From Cyanobacteriota bacterium (lineage in GTDB: Bacteria; Cyanobacteriota; Cyanobacteriia; Phormidesmidales; Phormidesmidaceae), in contig JAQCHG010000020.1 of assembly GCA_027619675.1 (NCBI GenBank), positions 1 through 10,669 of the forward strand: a DNA stretch of 10,669 bases. Direction: 5' to 3'. Positions 1-7,656 of this stretch are shown here, piece after piece (position 1 is the first letter of the stretch; every line of letters starts with the position of its first letter). The notes beneath the pieces were generated by a model, which did no database searches, was not told the origin of the DNA, and was given only the letters and a program-made list of their open reading frames with translations. The translations under genes were made by a program, and so were the position numbers.

Positions 1-374
1 GCAATCAGATTCGTCTCAACGGCGGTTGGGATTTACAGCGCCAAGGCTCTTCCCCCCTAGCGATCGCGGGCAATGATGTGGTGCCCCAGGGCTTGCAGGG
101 GGCCATCACCCTGGTGGCTAGTGCCCTCCCCGATGGCAGCGCCGTGCCCGCCCCCTTGGGGAACAGTGCCCCCCCTGCTGGCCCCCCGCAGGTCAGGGAA
201 CCTGAACCCGTACCCGCCCCCCCCGCCCCCGTGGGGTCCCAGCAATTTTGGGATTTGGGTCGCCATTGGGCCGGTCCCTTTGTGGAAGGGTTAGCGGACC
301 AGGGCCTGATCAAGGGCTTTTTGGACGGCAGTTTTCGCCCCGAGGCCCCGGTGACGCGGGCGCAGTTCGGTTGA
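1..374 (+). pseudogene. SLH-domain surface protein, 5' part, ended by in-frame TGA
   Basis: The frame is open from the window edge (first whole codon at base 3) to a TGA at 372-374, so the true start lies outside the window. The first ~55 residues are unassigned. A Pro-rich linker follows (PPAGPP...PAPPAPV, about bases 174-239), then most of one S-layer homology repeat: FWDLGRHWAGPFVEGLADQG, GFLDGSFRP and the typical VTRAQF end. The stop falls where SLH repeats normally continue with a hydrophobic helix. After it the same frame reads on as ILKFPVADVPERHP and then a second SLH repeat, so both halves clearly come from one gene. SLH proteins bind the secondary cell wall polymer or peptidoglycan and anchor outer-envelope proteins. 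I call this the 5' part of a nonsense-interrupted gene. A sequencing error or stop readthrough are alternatives. Confidence 0.6.
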
Positions 375-434
375 ATTCTGAAATTTCCAGTCGCCGATGT
401 ACCGGAGCGCCACCCCACCCAGGGCTGGCGGGAT

Positions 435-1424
435 GTGGCGGCTAACTATTGGGGAACCCAGGTGCTAGGGCAGGCCCAACGGCAGGGCTTTTTAAGCGGT
501 TATCCCGACGGCACCATGCGTCCAGAGCAGTCCATCACCCGCATCCAGGCCCTGGTGGCGATCGCCCAGGGCTTGGCCCTACCCGCCGCCATTGGCGAAA
601 CCATGGGGATCTACCGCGATCGCGCCCAGGTGCCCAGCTATGCCGTGGATGCCCTGGCAGCGGCCACCCAACAGCGGCTGGTGGTGAATGCGCCGGATCC
701 GCTCCGGTTGCGCCCCATGGCACCCATTACCCGAGGGGAGGTGGCGGCCTTGGTGTACCAGGGCCGGGTCTACCGGGGACAAGCGGCGGCGATCGCCTCC
801 CCCTACATTGTCGAACCCGACGCCAGCCAGCCCCTGTTCAGCGACATCCAGGGCCACTGGGCGGCGGATTTTATCCGGGGGTTGGCCACGGCCCATCTGG
901 TCAGCGGCATGGAGGATGGCCGCTTTTTGCCCGATGAGCCGATGAACCGGGCTCAGTATGCGGCCCTGGTGGTGCAAGCCTTTCAGCCCCAGCCCCGGCG
1001 CGCGGCGGCGGTGTTTCGGGACGTGCCAGCGGCCTTTTGGGCGGCGGCGGCGGTGCAGACCGCCTACCGGGGCGGGTTTGTCACCGGCTTCCCAGACCAA
1101 ACCTTTGGCCCCCAGCATCCCCTCCTGCGGGTGCAGGTGTGGGTGTCCCTGGTGGATGGGCTGGGGTTGGGCAGTGCAGACACGGTGGATTTAAATCGGC
1201 TGGGGCAGTTCACCGACTATGCCCAGATTCCCCGCTATGCCTTGAAGGCGATGGCGATCGCCACCGCTGAGGGGTTGGTGGTCAACTTCCCCACGGTGGG
1301 CCTGCTGCGGCCCAACCAAATCGCCACCCGTGCCGAGGTGTGTGCGGCGGTGTACCAAGCCCTAGTGGCCAGCGATCGCTTGCCCCCCCAACCGTCCCCC
1401 TACATTGCCCCCCGCCAGCGTTAA
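435..1424 (+). CDS. SLH-domain protein, 3' part (five and a half SLH repeats)
   Basis: This continues the interrupted SLH gene in the same frame. The GTG at 435 is only the first usable start codon after the TGA at 372-374; it lies inside SLH repeat 2 and has no clear ribosome binding site, so a true start here is doubtful. Numbered from that GTG, SLH repeat 2 ends near residue 47. Repeat 3 covers about 59-109 and repeat 4 about 134-183 (FSDIQGHWAADF, MNRAQYAALV). Repeat 5 covers about 193-243 (FRDVPAAFW) and repeat 6 about 259-311 (IATRAEVCAAVYQ). Repeats 3 and 6 share the atypical form with VPSYA/IPRYA and LVVN. An SPYI motif follows each of them (residues 122-125 and 321-324). The layout is therefore two SLH triplets. 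Its role is probably anchoring to the cell wall. No catalytic domain is visible in this part. Confidence 0.75.
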   Translation: MAANYWGTQVLGQAQRQGFLSGYPDGTMRPEQSITRIQALVAIAQGLALPAAIGETMGIYRDRAQVPSYAVDALAAATQQRLVVNAPDPLRLRPMAPITRGEVAALVYQGRVYRGQAAAIASPYIVEPDASQPLFSDIQGHWAADFIRGLATAHLVSGMEDGRFLPDEPMNRAQYAALVVQAFQPQPRRAAAVFRDVPAAFWAAAAVQTAYRGGFVTGFPDQTFGPQHPLLRVQVWVSLVDGLGLGSADTVDLNRLGQFTDYAQIPRYALKAMAIATAEGLVVNFPTVGLLRPNQIATRAEVCAAVYQALVASDRLPPQPSPYIAPRQR

Positions 1425-1544
1425 TTTGTAGACAGCCTCGAATCGATGAACTGCCGCAATGGGTGCCCGAAGCCGACCTTCCCTTGGGATCAGGGGCTCA
1501 CCCCCTGGCTCATCGGTGTGATCGCGTCCGTACTAACCCGGATC

Positions 1545-1656
1545 CCGTTGAGGATTTGGGCAGTTGGCCCAACGAGTCGGGCATCTTTAGGGCTGAAACT
1601 TAGCTGAAACTTAAGAGATTAAGGACTTACGGAGACTGCGCCCGAATCCTCAACGG
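1545..1656. repeat. Long-range inverted repeat, 17-base arms
   Basis: The left arm CCGTTGAGGATTTGGGC (1545-1561) pairs with the right arm GCCCGAATCCTCAACGG (1640-1656), with one mismatch and 78 bases between them. GGGCAGT next to the left arm also resembles the complement of ACTGCGCCC next to the right arm, with two extra bases. The arms are too far apart for a classical terminator hairpin. They could close a structured RNA or mark a degenerate small mobile repeat. Confidence 0.6.
1592..1613. repeat. Tandem 11-mer GCTGAAACTTA x2
   Basis: GCTGAAACTTA occurs twice without a gap (1592-1602 and 1603-1613). An 11-base period, about one helical turn, is typical of binding sites for OmpR/PhoB-type response regulators, which bind as head-to-tail dimers. 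It lies about 106 bases upstream of the candidate -35 box at 1719. The repeat is certain; its role as an operator is inferred from period and position only. Confidence 0.4.
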
Positions 1657-1718
1657 CATGTTGAGGCCAGGGGCTTCAGGTCCTGATTCATCGCTGTAAC
1701 CGCGTCAGTCCTGAGATG

Positions 1719-1746
1719 TTGAAAGCGGCTGCCCCAGGGGTATCTT
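1719..1746 (+). promoter_or_regulatory. Candidate sigma-70 promoter of the large kinase gene
   Basis: TTGAAA (1719-1724, 5/6 match to TTGACA) is followed by a 16-base spacer and TATCTT (1741-1746, 4/6 match to TATAAT). The expected start point would give a leader of about 28 bases before the ATG at 1781. I see no strong Shine-Dalgarno sequence before that ATG, which is common in cyanobacteria. Confidence 0.35.
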
Positions 1747-1780
1747 CTCAATCCCCCGTGTTCCCATTCGTTCCCTTGTT

Positions 1781-4700
1781 ATGGCCCTGATCCCCATTGA
1801 TCCGAAGGCAGCGTTCATCGCCAATCCCCCCATCGTGTCCCCCCAGGCAACGGTGATGGCGACAATCTCCCACTGGACCCGTGCCCGTGAGGCCACCCCG
1901 AGTCCGGTGTCGGCTTTGGCGGCAGATTGTTGGGTGGTGGTGGCTGAACAGCGGGTGGTGGGCCTATTGAGCCAGCGGCATGTGATGGATCTGGTGGGGC
2001 AGGGGGTGGCCCTCGATCAGACCCCCGTGGCAGCGGTGATGACCCCGCCTGTCACCCTGCCAGTGGCCGCCTTCACCGATGTGGCCACTGCCCTGGGGGT
2101 CTTGCAGCAACACCAGGTTGCGTATTTGCCGATTGTGGAGGCGGACGATCGCTTTCTCGGTCTCGTTAGCGATCGCAGCTTGCAGTGGGTGCTCAGCCAA
2201 CAGCAGTTAGAGACGGCTCGACACACGAGCCAAGTGGTGGAAGCCTGCCTGCGGGAAAGTGAACAGCGCTATGCGTCCCTGGCGGCAGCGGTCCCCGTGG
2301 GCATCTTTCGGCTCGATGCCAAGGGCTACTGCACCTATGTCAACGATCACTGGTGCCAACTCACCGGGTTATCCCCCGAGGCGGGCCTGGGGCAGGGGTG
2401 GCAACAGGCCATCCACCCTGAGGATCGGGCGTGGATTGCCATTGAATGGCAACGGGCGATTCACCATCAGCGATCGCTGAATCTGGAATATCGCCTGGGG
2501 CGGGACGATGGCACGGTGATCTGGGTCTATGGCCAATCCGTGGTGGAGCAGGCCGCCGATGGCCAACTGCTGGGGGTGGTGGCCACCCTCACCGACATCA
2601 GCGATCGCAAACAGTCTGAAGCCGCCCTCCAGCGCAGTGAAGCCCATCAGCGGGCCATGCTCAGCGCCATTCCCGACTTGATCATGCGGATCAACCGGAC
2701 CGGAATTTTCCAAGAGTTTCTGGCCTCCCCTTCCTTCAGCATTGTGGGCAACCTCTCCGATTGGGTGGGCACCCACGTTGCGGACAAACTGCCCCCGGCT
2801 GTGGCCCAGCCTCGCCTCGCCGCCATTGAGCAGGCACTGCACACCCGCAGGATCCAGATCTATGAACAAGCCCTTGAGATGGAGGGGGGGCTCCAAACGG
2901 AAGAGGTGCGGGTGGTGCCCTACGGTGAAGATGAAGTGCTGGTGCTGGTGCGGGACATCAGCGATCGCAAGCGCCTAGAAATCGAACATGGGCGGGCGGA
3001 ACTGGCCCTAGCCCAAAGCGATGCCCAAAGTCGAGCCATCCTCGCGGCCCTGCCCGACTTACTGTTTCGGGTCGGGGCCGATGGCCGCTATCGGGGCTTT
3101 GTCACCGCCAACACCAATCTGGCCATTGTGCCCCAAGAGGCGGATTTGGTGGGCAAGGCCATTAGCGATGTGCTGCCCCCAGAACAGGCCGCCCGACAAC
3201 TCCAGGCCCTCCAGGCGGCTCTAGAGACGGGCGATCTGCAAATCTACGAGCAGCAGGTGCAGGTGGGCGATCGCCGACAAGATGAAGAGGTACGGGTCAT
3301 TCGCAGCGGCGATGATGAAGCGCTGTTTATTGTGCGGGACATCAGCGATCGCAAGCAGTTAGAAGCCCATCTCAAGCGCAGCGAACAGACCAACCGCATT
3401 CTGATTGAAACCCTGCCGGATCTGTTGATTCAAATGAATCGCCAGGGCTACTACAACCGCATGGTGGGGGGCAGCGAGGTGCAGGTGACCTACCCCACCC
3501 CCGCTGAGGGTCAGGAGCCCGATGTCTATCGGGTGTTGTCCCTAGAATTAGCGGAACAGCGATTGTCCTATACCCGCCAAGCGCTGGACACCGGGCAAAT
3601 TCAAGTTTATGAACAGATCCTTGATGTGGATGGCCAGCAACAGTGGGAAGAGGTGCGTATTGCCCCGCTGAATGACCAAGAGGTTTTAATCATCATTCGG
3701 GACATCACGGACCGGAAGCAATCGGAACTGGCCCTGGCCCAAAGCGAAGCCCACCAACGGGCGTTAATCAGTGCCCTGCCGGATTTGATCCTGCGGATGA
3801 ACCGGGCAGGCATTTATCTGGAATTCATCACGACCCCCAATTTCCCTGTGGTGGGCACCTTAGAGGAGCTGGTGGGTACCCATGTGGCCGATACTCTGCC
3901 AGCAGCGGTGGCCCAAAAGCGCCTAGCGGCGATTGCCCGTGCCCTAGACACCCAAACCATCCAGTTCTACGAGCAGGATTTGTCTATTCAAGGCAAGCTC
4001 CAAATCGAGGAGGTGCGGGTTGTTCCCTACGGTGAAGATGAAGCGCTGTTGCTGGTGCGGGACATTAGCGATCGCAAACAGACCGAAAATGCCCTTCAAA
4101 ACCTGATCCTAGGCACCGCTGCCACCACCGGACAAGACTTCTTCCCCGCCCTCGTCAGCCACATTGTGGATGCCTTGGGGGTCTCCTATGCCCTCGTCAC
4201 CGAGCGGGTGGGCACGCAACTCCGCACCCTCGGCTTTTGGCTCAATGACGGCCTGAAACCCACCTACGTTTACGACATCAAAGACACCCCCTGTGAACGG
4301 GCCATGGCGGAGGGCAGCCTGTACTGTCCAGCCGCCGTTCAGCAATGGTTTCCCCAGGACAGAGATTTGGTGATGATGGAGGCTGAAAGCTACCTGGGGG
4401 TGGCGTTGCCGGGGAGTGATGGGGAGGCCATTGGCCACCTCTGCATTCTCGACAAGGGGCCGATCCATAACCCCCAGCAGGCCCAGCAGATTCTGAACGT
4501 GTTTGCCGCCCGAGCAGCGGCAGAGCTGGAACGACAACGGGCGATCGCCTCCCTCGAACAGCTCAATCAGGTGCTAGAAGCCAAGGTGGTAGAACGCACC
4601 GCCGCCCTAGAGGAGCGAGAAGCCCGCTACCGCACCTTGGTAGAGGTGATCCCTGACCTGTTGATTCGCATGCATCGGGATGGCACCTACCTGGATGTGG

Positions 4701-5869
4701 GCTGCGGGTCCGGGGTGACCTTATACAATGCCGATCTCATTCGCCCAGGGATTAACATTTACGATGTCATGGCCAGGGATCAAGCCCAGGAGCGGATGGC
4801 CTATCTTCAACAGGCCCTTGACCAGCAAAAAGTCCAGGTTTACGACTACCAAATTGAAATTGATGGCCGCACCATCACGGAAGAAGCTCGCATCATGGCG
4901 ATCAATGCAGAAGAGGTGTTAGTCATGGTGCGGGATATCACAGCCCGTAAACAGGCGGAAGCCGCCCTGCGGGATAAAACGGAGGAGCTAAAACAGTCCT
5001 ACCAGGAGCTTAAAAATACCCAAATGCAGTTAATCCAGGCGGAGAAAATGTCTAGCTTGGGTCAACTGGTGGCGGGCATTGCCCATGAAATTAACAACCC
5101 AGTGAGCTTCATCTATGGCAACCTTACCGTAGCCCTCAACTACACCGAAGATCTCAGAACCCTAATTGATCTTTACCAAGAAGCCTATCCGACTCCCCCG
5201 AGCGCCATCGCTCAATTTAGTCGAAAATCGGATGTCAACTATGTATTGCAGGACTTCCCCAAGCTGTTGAAGTCTATGGAATATGGGGCGATTAGAATTC
5301 GCGATATTGTCACCTCCCTGCGCACCTTTTCTCGCCTCGACAAGGCGGAGCGGCAGGCGGCCAACATCCATGAAAATATCGACAGTACCTTAGTGATTCT
5401 GCAAAATCGTCTCAATGGTCGAGCGGGTAATCCAGAGATCCAGGTGGTTAAGCACTATGGGGATATTCCCCTGGTGGAATGCCATGGGGGCTTACTCAAC
5501 CAGGTGTTTATGAATCTCCTGGCAAATGCCATTGATGCCATTGAAGAACGGCAGGCGGCAACTGAGGCCAACTATCAAGGCTGCATCACCATCACTACAC
5601 AGCGATCGCCCCAACGGGATGATGTGGTCATTATCATTCGCGACAATGGCATGGGCATGGGTCCCGAAACCCTACGCCGCATTTTTGATCCCTTCTTCAC
5701 CACCAAGCCCGTCGGCATTGGCACAGGGATGGGCCTTTCCATCAGTTATCAAATCATCACTGGCAACCACCAAGGTCAGTTGCTCTGCTGTTCGGAGCCC
5801 GGTGAAGGCACGGAATTTAAAATTGAACTGCCCTTGGTGATGGATAACGTCGAGTCCCCTGTCGGCTGA
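1781..5869 (+). CDS. Multi-PAS/GAF sensor histidine kinase with N-terminal CBS pair
   Basis: This 1362-residue protein shows no signal peptide or membrane segment, so it is probably a soluble cytoplasmic sensor. The approximate order is: CBS pair 17-142 (PVAAVMTPPVTLP, then LPIVEADDRFLGLVSDRSL); PAS1 158-280 with its PAC end; PAS2 285-400; PAS3 408-525; PAS4 533-650; PAS5 653-767; GAF 770-920; coiled coil 922-950; PAS6 945-1060; coiled coil 1060-1090; HisKA with phospho-acceptor His1102 (GIAHEINNP). The HATPase has N-box Asn1245 and Asn1249, DNGMGMG from Asp1288, FDPFFTTKP near 1303 and GTGMGLS from 1314. All kinase motifs are present, so it should autophosphorylate. PAS2 to PAS6 are one subfamily (PDL..R..R.G....VRDI), with PDL spaced 127, 121 and 121 residues from PAS2 to PAS5. 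PAS2 and PAS5 are nearly copies. There is no receiver domain or nearby regulator, so its partner and signal are unknown. Adenine nucleotides could bind the CBS pair, as known for that family. Confidence 0.92.
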   Translation: MALIPIDPKAAFIANPPIVSPQATVMATISHWTRAREATPSPVSALAADCWVVVAEQRVVGLLSQRHVMDLVGQGVALDQTPVAAVMTPPVTLPVAAFTDVATALGVLQQHQVAYLPIVEADDRFLGLVSDRSLQWVLSQQQLETARHTSQVVEACLRESEQRYASLAAAVPVGIFRLDAKGYCTYVNDHWCQLTGLSPEAGLGQGWQQAIHPEDRAWIAIEWQRAIHHQRSLNLEYRLGRDDGTVIWVYGQSVVEQAADGQLLGVVATLTDISDRKQSEAALQRSEAHQRAMLSAIPDLIMRINRTGIFQEFLASPSFSIVGNLSDWVGTHVADKLPPAVAQPRLAAIEQALHTRRIQIYEQALEMEGGLQTEEVRVVPYGEDEVLVLVRDISDRKRLEIEHGRAELALAQSDAQSRAILAALPDLLFRVGADGRYRGFVTANTNLAIVPQEADLVGKAISDVLPPEQAARQLQALQAALETGDLQIYEQQVQVGDRRQDEEVRVIRSGDDEALFIVRDISDRKQLEAHLKRSEQTNRILIETLPDLLIQMNRQGYYNRMVGGSEVQVTYPTPAEGQEPDVYRVLSLELAEQRLSYTRQALDTGQIQVYEQILDVDGQQQWEEVRIAPLNDQEVLIIIRDITDRKQSELALAQSEAHQRALISALPDLILRMNRAGIYLEFITTPNFPVVGTLEELVGTHVADTLPAAVAQKRLAAIARALDTQTIQFYEQDLSIQGKLQIEEVRVVPYGEDEALLLVRDISDRKQTENALQNLILGTAATTGQDFFPALVSHIVDALGVSYALVTERVGTQLRTLGFWLNDGLKPTYVYDIKDTPCERAMAEGSLYCPAAVQQWFPQDRDLVMMEAESYLGVALPGSDGEAIGHLCILDKGPIHNPQQAQQILNVFAARAAAELERQRAIASLEQLNQVLEAKVVERTAALEEREARYRTLVEVIPDLLIRMHRDGTYLDVGCGSGVTLYNADLIRPGINIYDVMARDQAQERMAYLQQALDQQKVQVYDYQIEIDGRTITEEARIMAINAEEVLVMVRDITARKQAEAALRDKTEELKQSYQELKNTQMQLIQAEKMSSLGQLVAGIAHEINNPVSFIYGNLTVALNYTEDLRTLIDLYQEAYPTPPSAIAQFSRKSDVNYVLQDFPKLLKSMEYGAIRIRDIVTSLRTFSRLDKAERQAANIHENIDSTLVILQNRLNGRAGNPEIQVVKHYGDIPLVECHGGLLNQVFMNLLANAIDAIEERQAATEANYQGCITITTQRSPQRDDVVIIIRDNGMGMGPETLRRIFDPFFTTKPVGIGTGMGLSISYQIITGNHQGQLLCCSEPGEGTEFKIELPLVMDNVESPVG

Positions 5870-5898
5870 CATTGAGGGGTATCCACCAGCGGCTTGAG

Positions 5899-5917
5899 TC
5901 CCCGGTCTTCACGGGGG
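5899..5917. terminator. Weak hairpin after the large kinase gene
   Basis: CCCCG (5900-5904) pairs with CGGGG (5912-5916) across a seven-base loop, with one extra T-G wobble outside. It lies 30 bases after the TGA of the kinase gene. There is no T-tract, so Rho-independent termination is uncertain; position is the main argument. Confidence 0.25.
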
Positions 5918-5926
5918 CGACGTGAT

Positions 5927-6024
5927 GTCATATCAAGTCCGGTTGCTTACCCGTCAATAGAATTCCTGAAACCCCTGCAAGGTCGGCATTGTTATTGGGG
6001 GCGATTGGCAGGACTTCATATCAG
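5927..6024. repeat. Imperfect inverted repeat between convergent kinase genes
   Basis: GTCATATCAAGTCC (5927-5940) is the imperfect reverse complement of GGACTTCATATCAG (6011-6024), with 11 of 14 positions matching and 70 bases between. It occupies the short gap between two convergent genes, where it might act in two-way termination or be a remnant repeat. Confidence 0.3.
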
Positions 6025-6027
6025 CCC

Positions 6028-7506
6028 CTAGGCGGCTGCGGAGGCAAAGGCCACCTGCTTCACCGGAATGTCAATGCGAAAGGCTACTCCTTCACCGGGG
6101 TAGGAAATGCATTTCAGCGAACCGCCGTGTTGCTCGACCACCGTCTGGTAGCTGATGGCGAGGCCCATGCCCTTGCCCTGCCCCACGGGCTTGGTGGTGA
6201 AGAAGGGATCAAAGATGCGCCGCTGCACCGATTCGGGGATGGCGGGACCGTTGTTGGCAATTTCAATCCGCACCCAGTCTTGGCTGACCATCTCGGTGTA
6301 GATGGTGATGGTGGGGGGTGCCATCAGACTATCGGCGGAGGGGTGGCTAATCAGCGATCGCCGCTGTTCCCCCAGGGCATCCAGGGCATTGGCAAACAGG
6401 TTCATAAACACCTGGTTCAATTGACCGGGGTAGCATTCCACCCGAGGCAAGGCACCGTATGTCTTGTCCACCTGAACCGAGGCTTCGCGATCGCTGCCCC
6501 GCAGCCGATTGGCCAAAATCGTCAGGGTGCTGTCCAGCCCTTCGTGGAGATCCACGGTTTTCATGGCCGCCTCATCCAGCCGCGAGAAGTTACGCAGGGA
6601 CACCACAATTTCGCGAATCCGCTCCGTGCCGATGCGCATGGAGGCCACCAATTTCGGCAGATCTTCCCGCATGAAGGGCAGATCCACCGCGTCTAGGTAG
6701 GCTTCTAGGGCGGGGGGCGTGGCCGTTAGGTGCTGTTGGTAGGCGTCCATCAAGCCCAGCAAATCTTGCACATAGGCATCCACATGGACTAGGTTGCCGT
6801 GGATAAAGTTCACGGGGTTGTTGATCTCGTGGGCCACCCCCGCCACCAACTGCCCGAGGCTAGACATTTTTTCTGACTGCACAAGGCGACTTTGGGCCGC
6901 CTGTAAATCCGCTAGGGCGGCGGTGAGCTGATCCGCCTGGGCTTTAAAGGAATTGCGAGAATTCTGGAGATCGGCTTCGTAGCGCTTGCGGGCGGTGATG
7001 TCCCGCAGTACCACCACCGCCCCAGCAATGTGGCCGTCCTGACCTTTGAGGGGGGTGGCCCGTACCCGTAACCACTGCACCGTGGGCACGCGGGGATGGC
7101 GCAGGTGCAGTTCAATCACATTCCCCGTCTCCCCCCGCAACACCTGGGCAAGGGGGAAGTCTTCCCAGGGGTAGGGCTGCTGCATAGCGCCCAAGGTGCC
7201 CGGTTGGGTGGTGGCAATCCCCACGGTGGCGGCCCACACTTCCAAGGTTTCGCAGGCGGGGTTGAGGCCCAACAGTTCAAACACCGCCTCATTGACGTAG
7301 AGGGGTTGCTCTAGGGCATCTACCAACAGCACCGCATCCTCCAGGCTGTCGAGGATGGCCTGGAGTCGTCCCGTACTTAAGTCTTTGGGTTGAAAGGTGG
7401 GGGATAGGGTGCCAAAGCTGGCCCGCATCGGTTCACTGATCGCGGTAATGGGTGCCCCTAGGGAGAGGACCGTGGCATCAAGGCGGGCGGCGGGGCCATT
7501 CAGCAT
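6028..7506 (-). CDS. PAS-domain sensor histidine kinase
   Basis: This 492-residue protein has no signal peptide or membrane segment and is probably soluble. It has a poorly conserved N-terminus (1-43), one PAS domain with PAC end (about 44-178; AILDSLEDAVLLVD, VVLRDITARKR) and a coiled coil 178-212. The HisKA domain carries phospho-acceptor His226 (GVAHEINNPVNF). The HATPase domain (about 335-480) has the N-box FMNLFANALDAL, the F-box FDPFFTTKP and the glycine box GQGKGMGLAIS. In the G1 box the usual Asp-Asn-Gly is Asn-Asn-Gly: Asn418 replaces the Asp that normally contacts adenine. Activity may be altered, though this variant may be tolerated in the subfamily. The kinase core closely resembles that of the convergent 1362-residue kinase, so the two are paralogues. 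The ATG at 7506 lacks a clear ribosome binding site; Met27 is an alternative start. No response regulator is nearby. Confidence 0.9.
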   Translation of the reverse strand: MLNGPAARLDATVLSLGAPITAISEPMRASFGTLSPTFQPKDLSTGRLQAILDSLEDAVLLVDALEQPLYVNEAVFELLGLNPACETLEVWAATVGIATTQPGTLGAMQQPYPWEDFPLAQVLRGETGNVIELHLRHPRVPTVQWLRVRATPLKGQDGHIAGAVVVLRDITARKRYEADLQNSRNSFKAQADQLTAALADLQAAQSRLVQSEKMSSLGQLVAGVAHEINNPVNFIHGNLVHVDAYVQDLLGLMDAYQQHLTATPPALEAYLDAVDLPFMREDLPKLVASMRIGTERIREIVVSLRNFSRLDEAAMKTVDLHEGLDSTLTILANRLRGSDREASVQVDKTYGALPRVECYPGQLNQVFMNLFANALDALGEQRRSLISHPSADSLMAPPTITIYTEMVSQDWVRIEIANNGPAIPESVQRRIFDPFFTTKPVGQGKGMGLAISYQTVVEQHGGSLKCISYPGEGVAFRIDIPVKQVAFASAAA

Positions 7507-7656
7507 GGGAGGGTTACGCAGGGATGGTTCCTACAGTCCCTTTACGGGGCTGGGGCGATCGCATCAGGAGCTTAGCGAAAACTTTGGGCTTTTTAAAGCC
7601 ATGGGCTCCCTGGCCATCCCGGCCCCAAAGGACCGTTTCAACCCTGAGCTGCACAC

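Larger units (their letters stand above)
1491..1714. repeat. Degenerate direct repeat, about 47 bases, two copies
   Basis: Copy A (1491-1537) and copy B (1668-1714) both begin CAGGGGCT. Aligned by eye with one gap they agree at about three quarters of positions, sharing CTG..TCATCG.TGT and CGCGTC.GT. They flank the inverted repeat 1545-1656, so the region has a repeat-within-repeat layout. The alignment was made by hand and is imperfect. Confidence 0.4.
1425..1780. other. Gene-free region with several repeats
   Basis: This stretch of 356 bases lies between the SLH gene and the large kinase, and I see no convincing coding sequence in it. It holds a perfect 6-base-pair hairpin just after the SLH gene (CAGGGG 1491-1496, CCCCTG 1502-1507, five-base loop, no T-tract) and a degenerate direct repeat of about 47 bases (1491-1537 and 1668-1714). 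It also holds a 17-base inverted repeat with one mismatch (1545-1561 and 1640-1656), a tandem 11-mer (1592-1613) and a likely promoter (1719-1746). The density of structure suggests a structured leader, a small RNA or the remains of a small repeat element. I cannot decide between these. Confidence 0.5.

Noticed and set aside
579..1118. Open frame of 179 codons on the - strand
   Set aside because: It is a shadow of the SLH coding frame, with Arg/Gly/His-rich low-information content typical of the antisense of GC-rich genes.
1340..1603. Open frame of 87 codons spanning the SLH gene end and the intergenic region
   Set aside because: It overlaps the SLH gene in another frame and has no recognisable motif or ribosome binding site.
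5989..6696. Open frame of 235 codons on the + strand
   Set aside because: It lies fully opposite the second kinase gene, whose - strand product has clear HisKA and HATPase motifs. The + strand translation is rich in Gly and His with no domain pattern.
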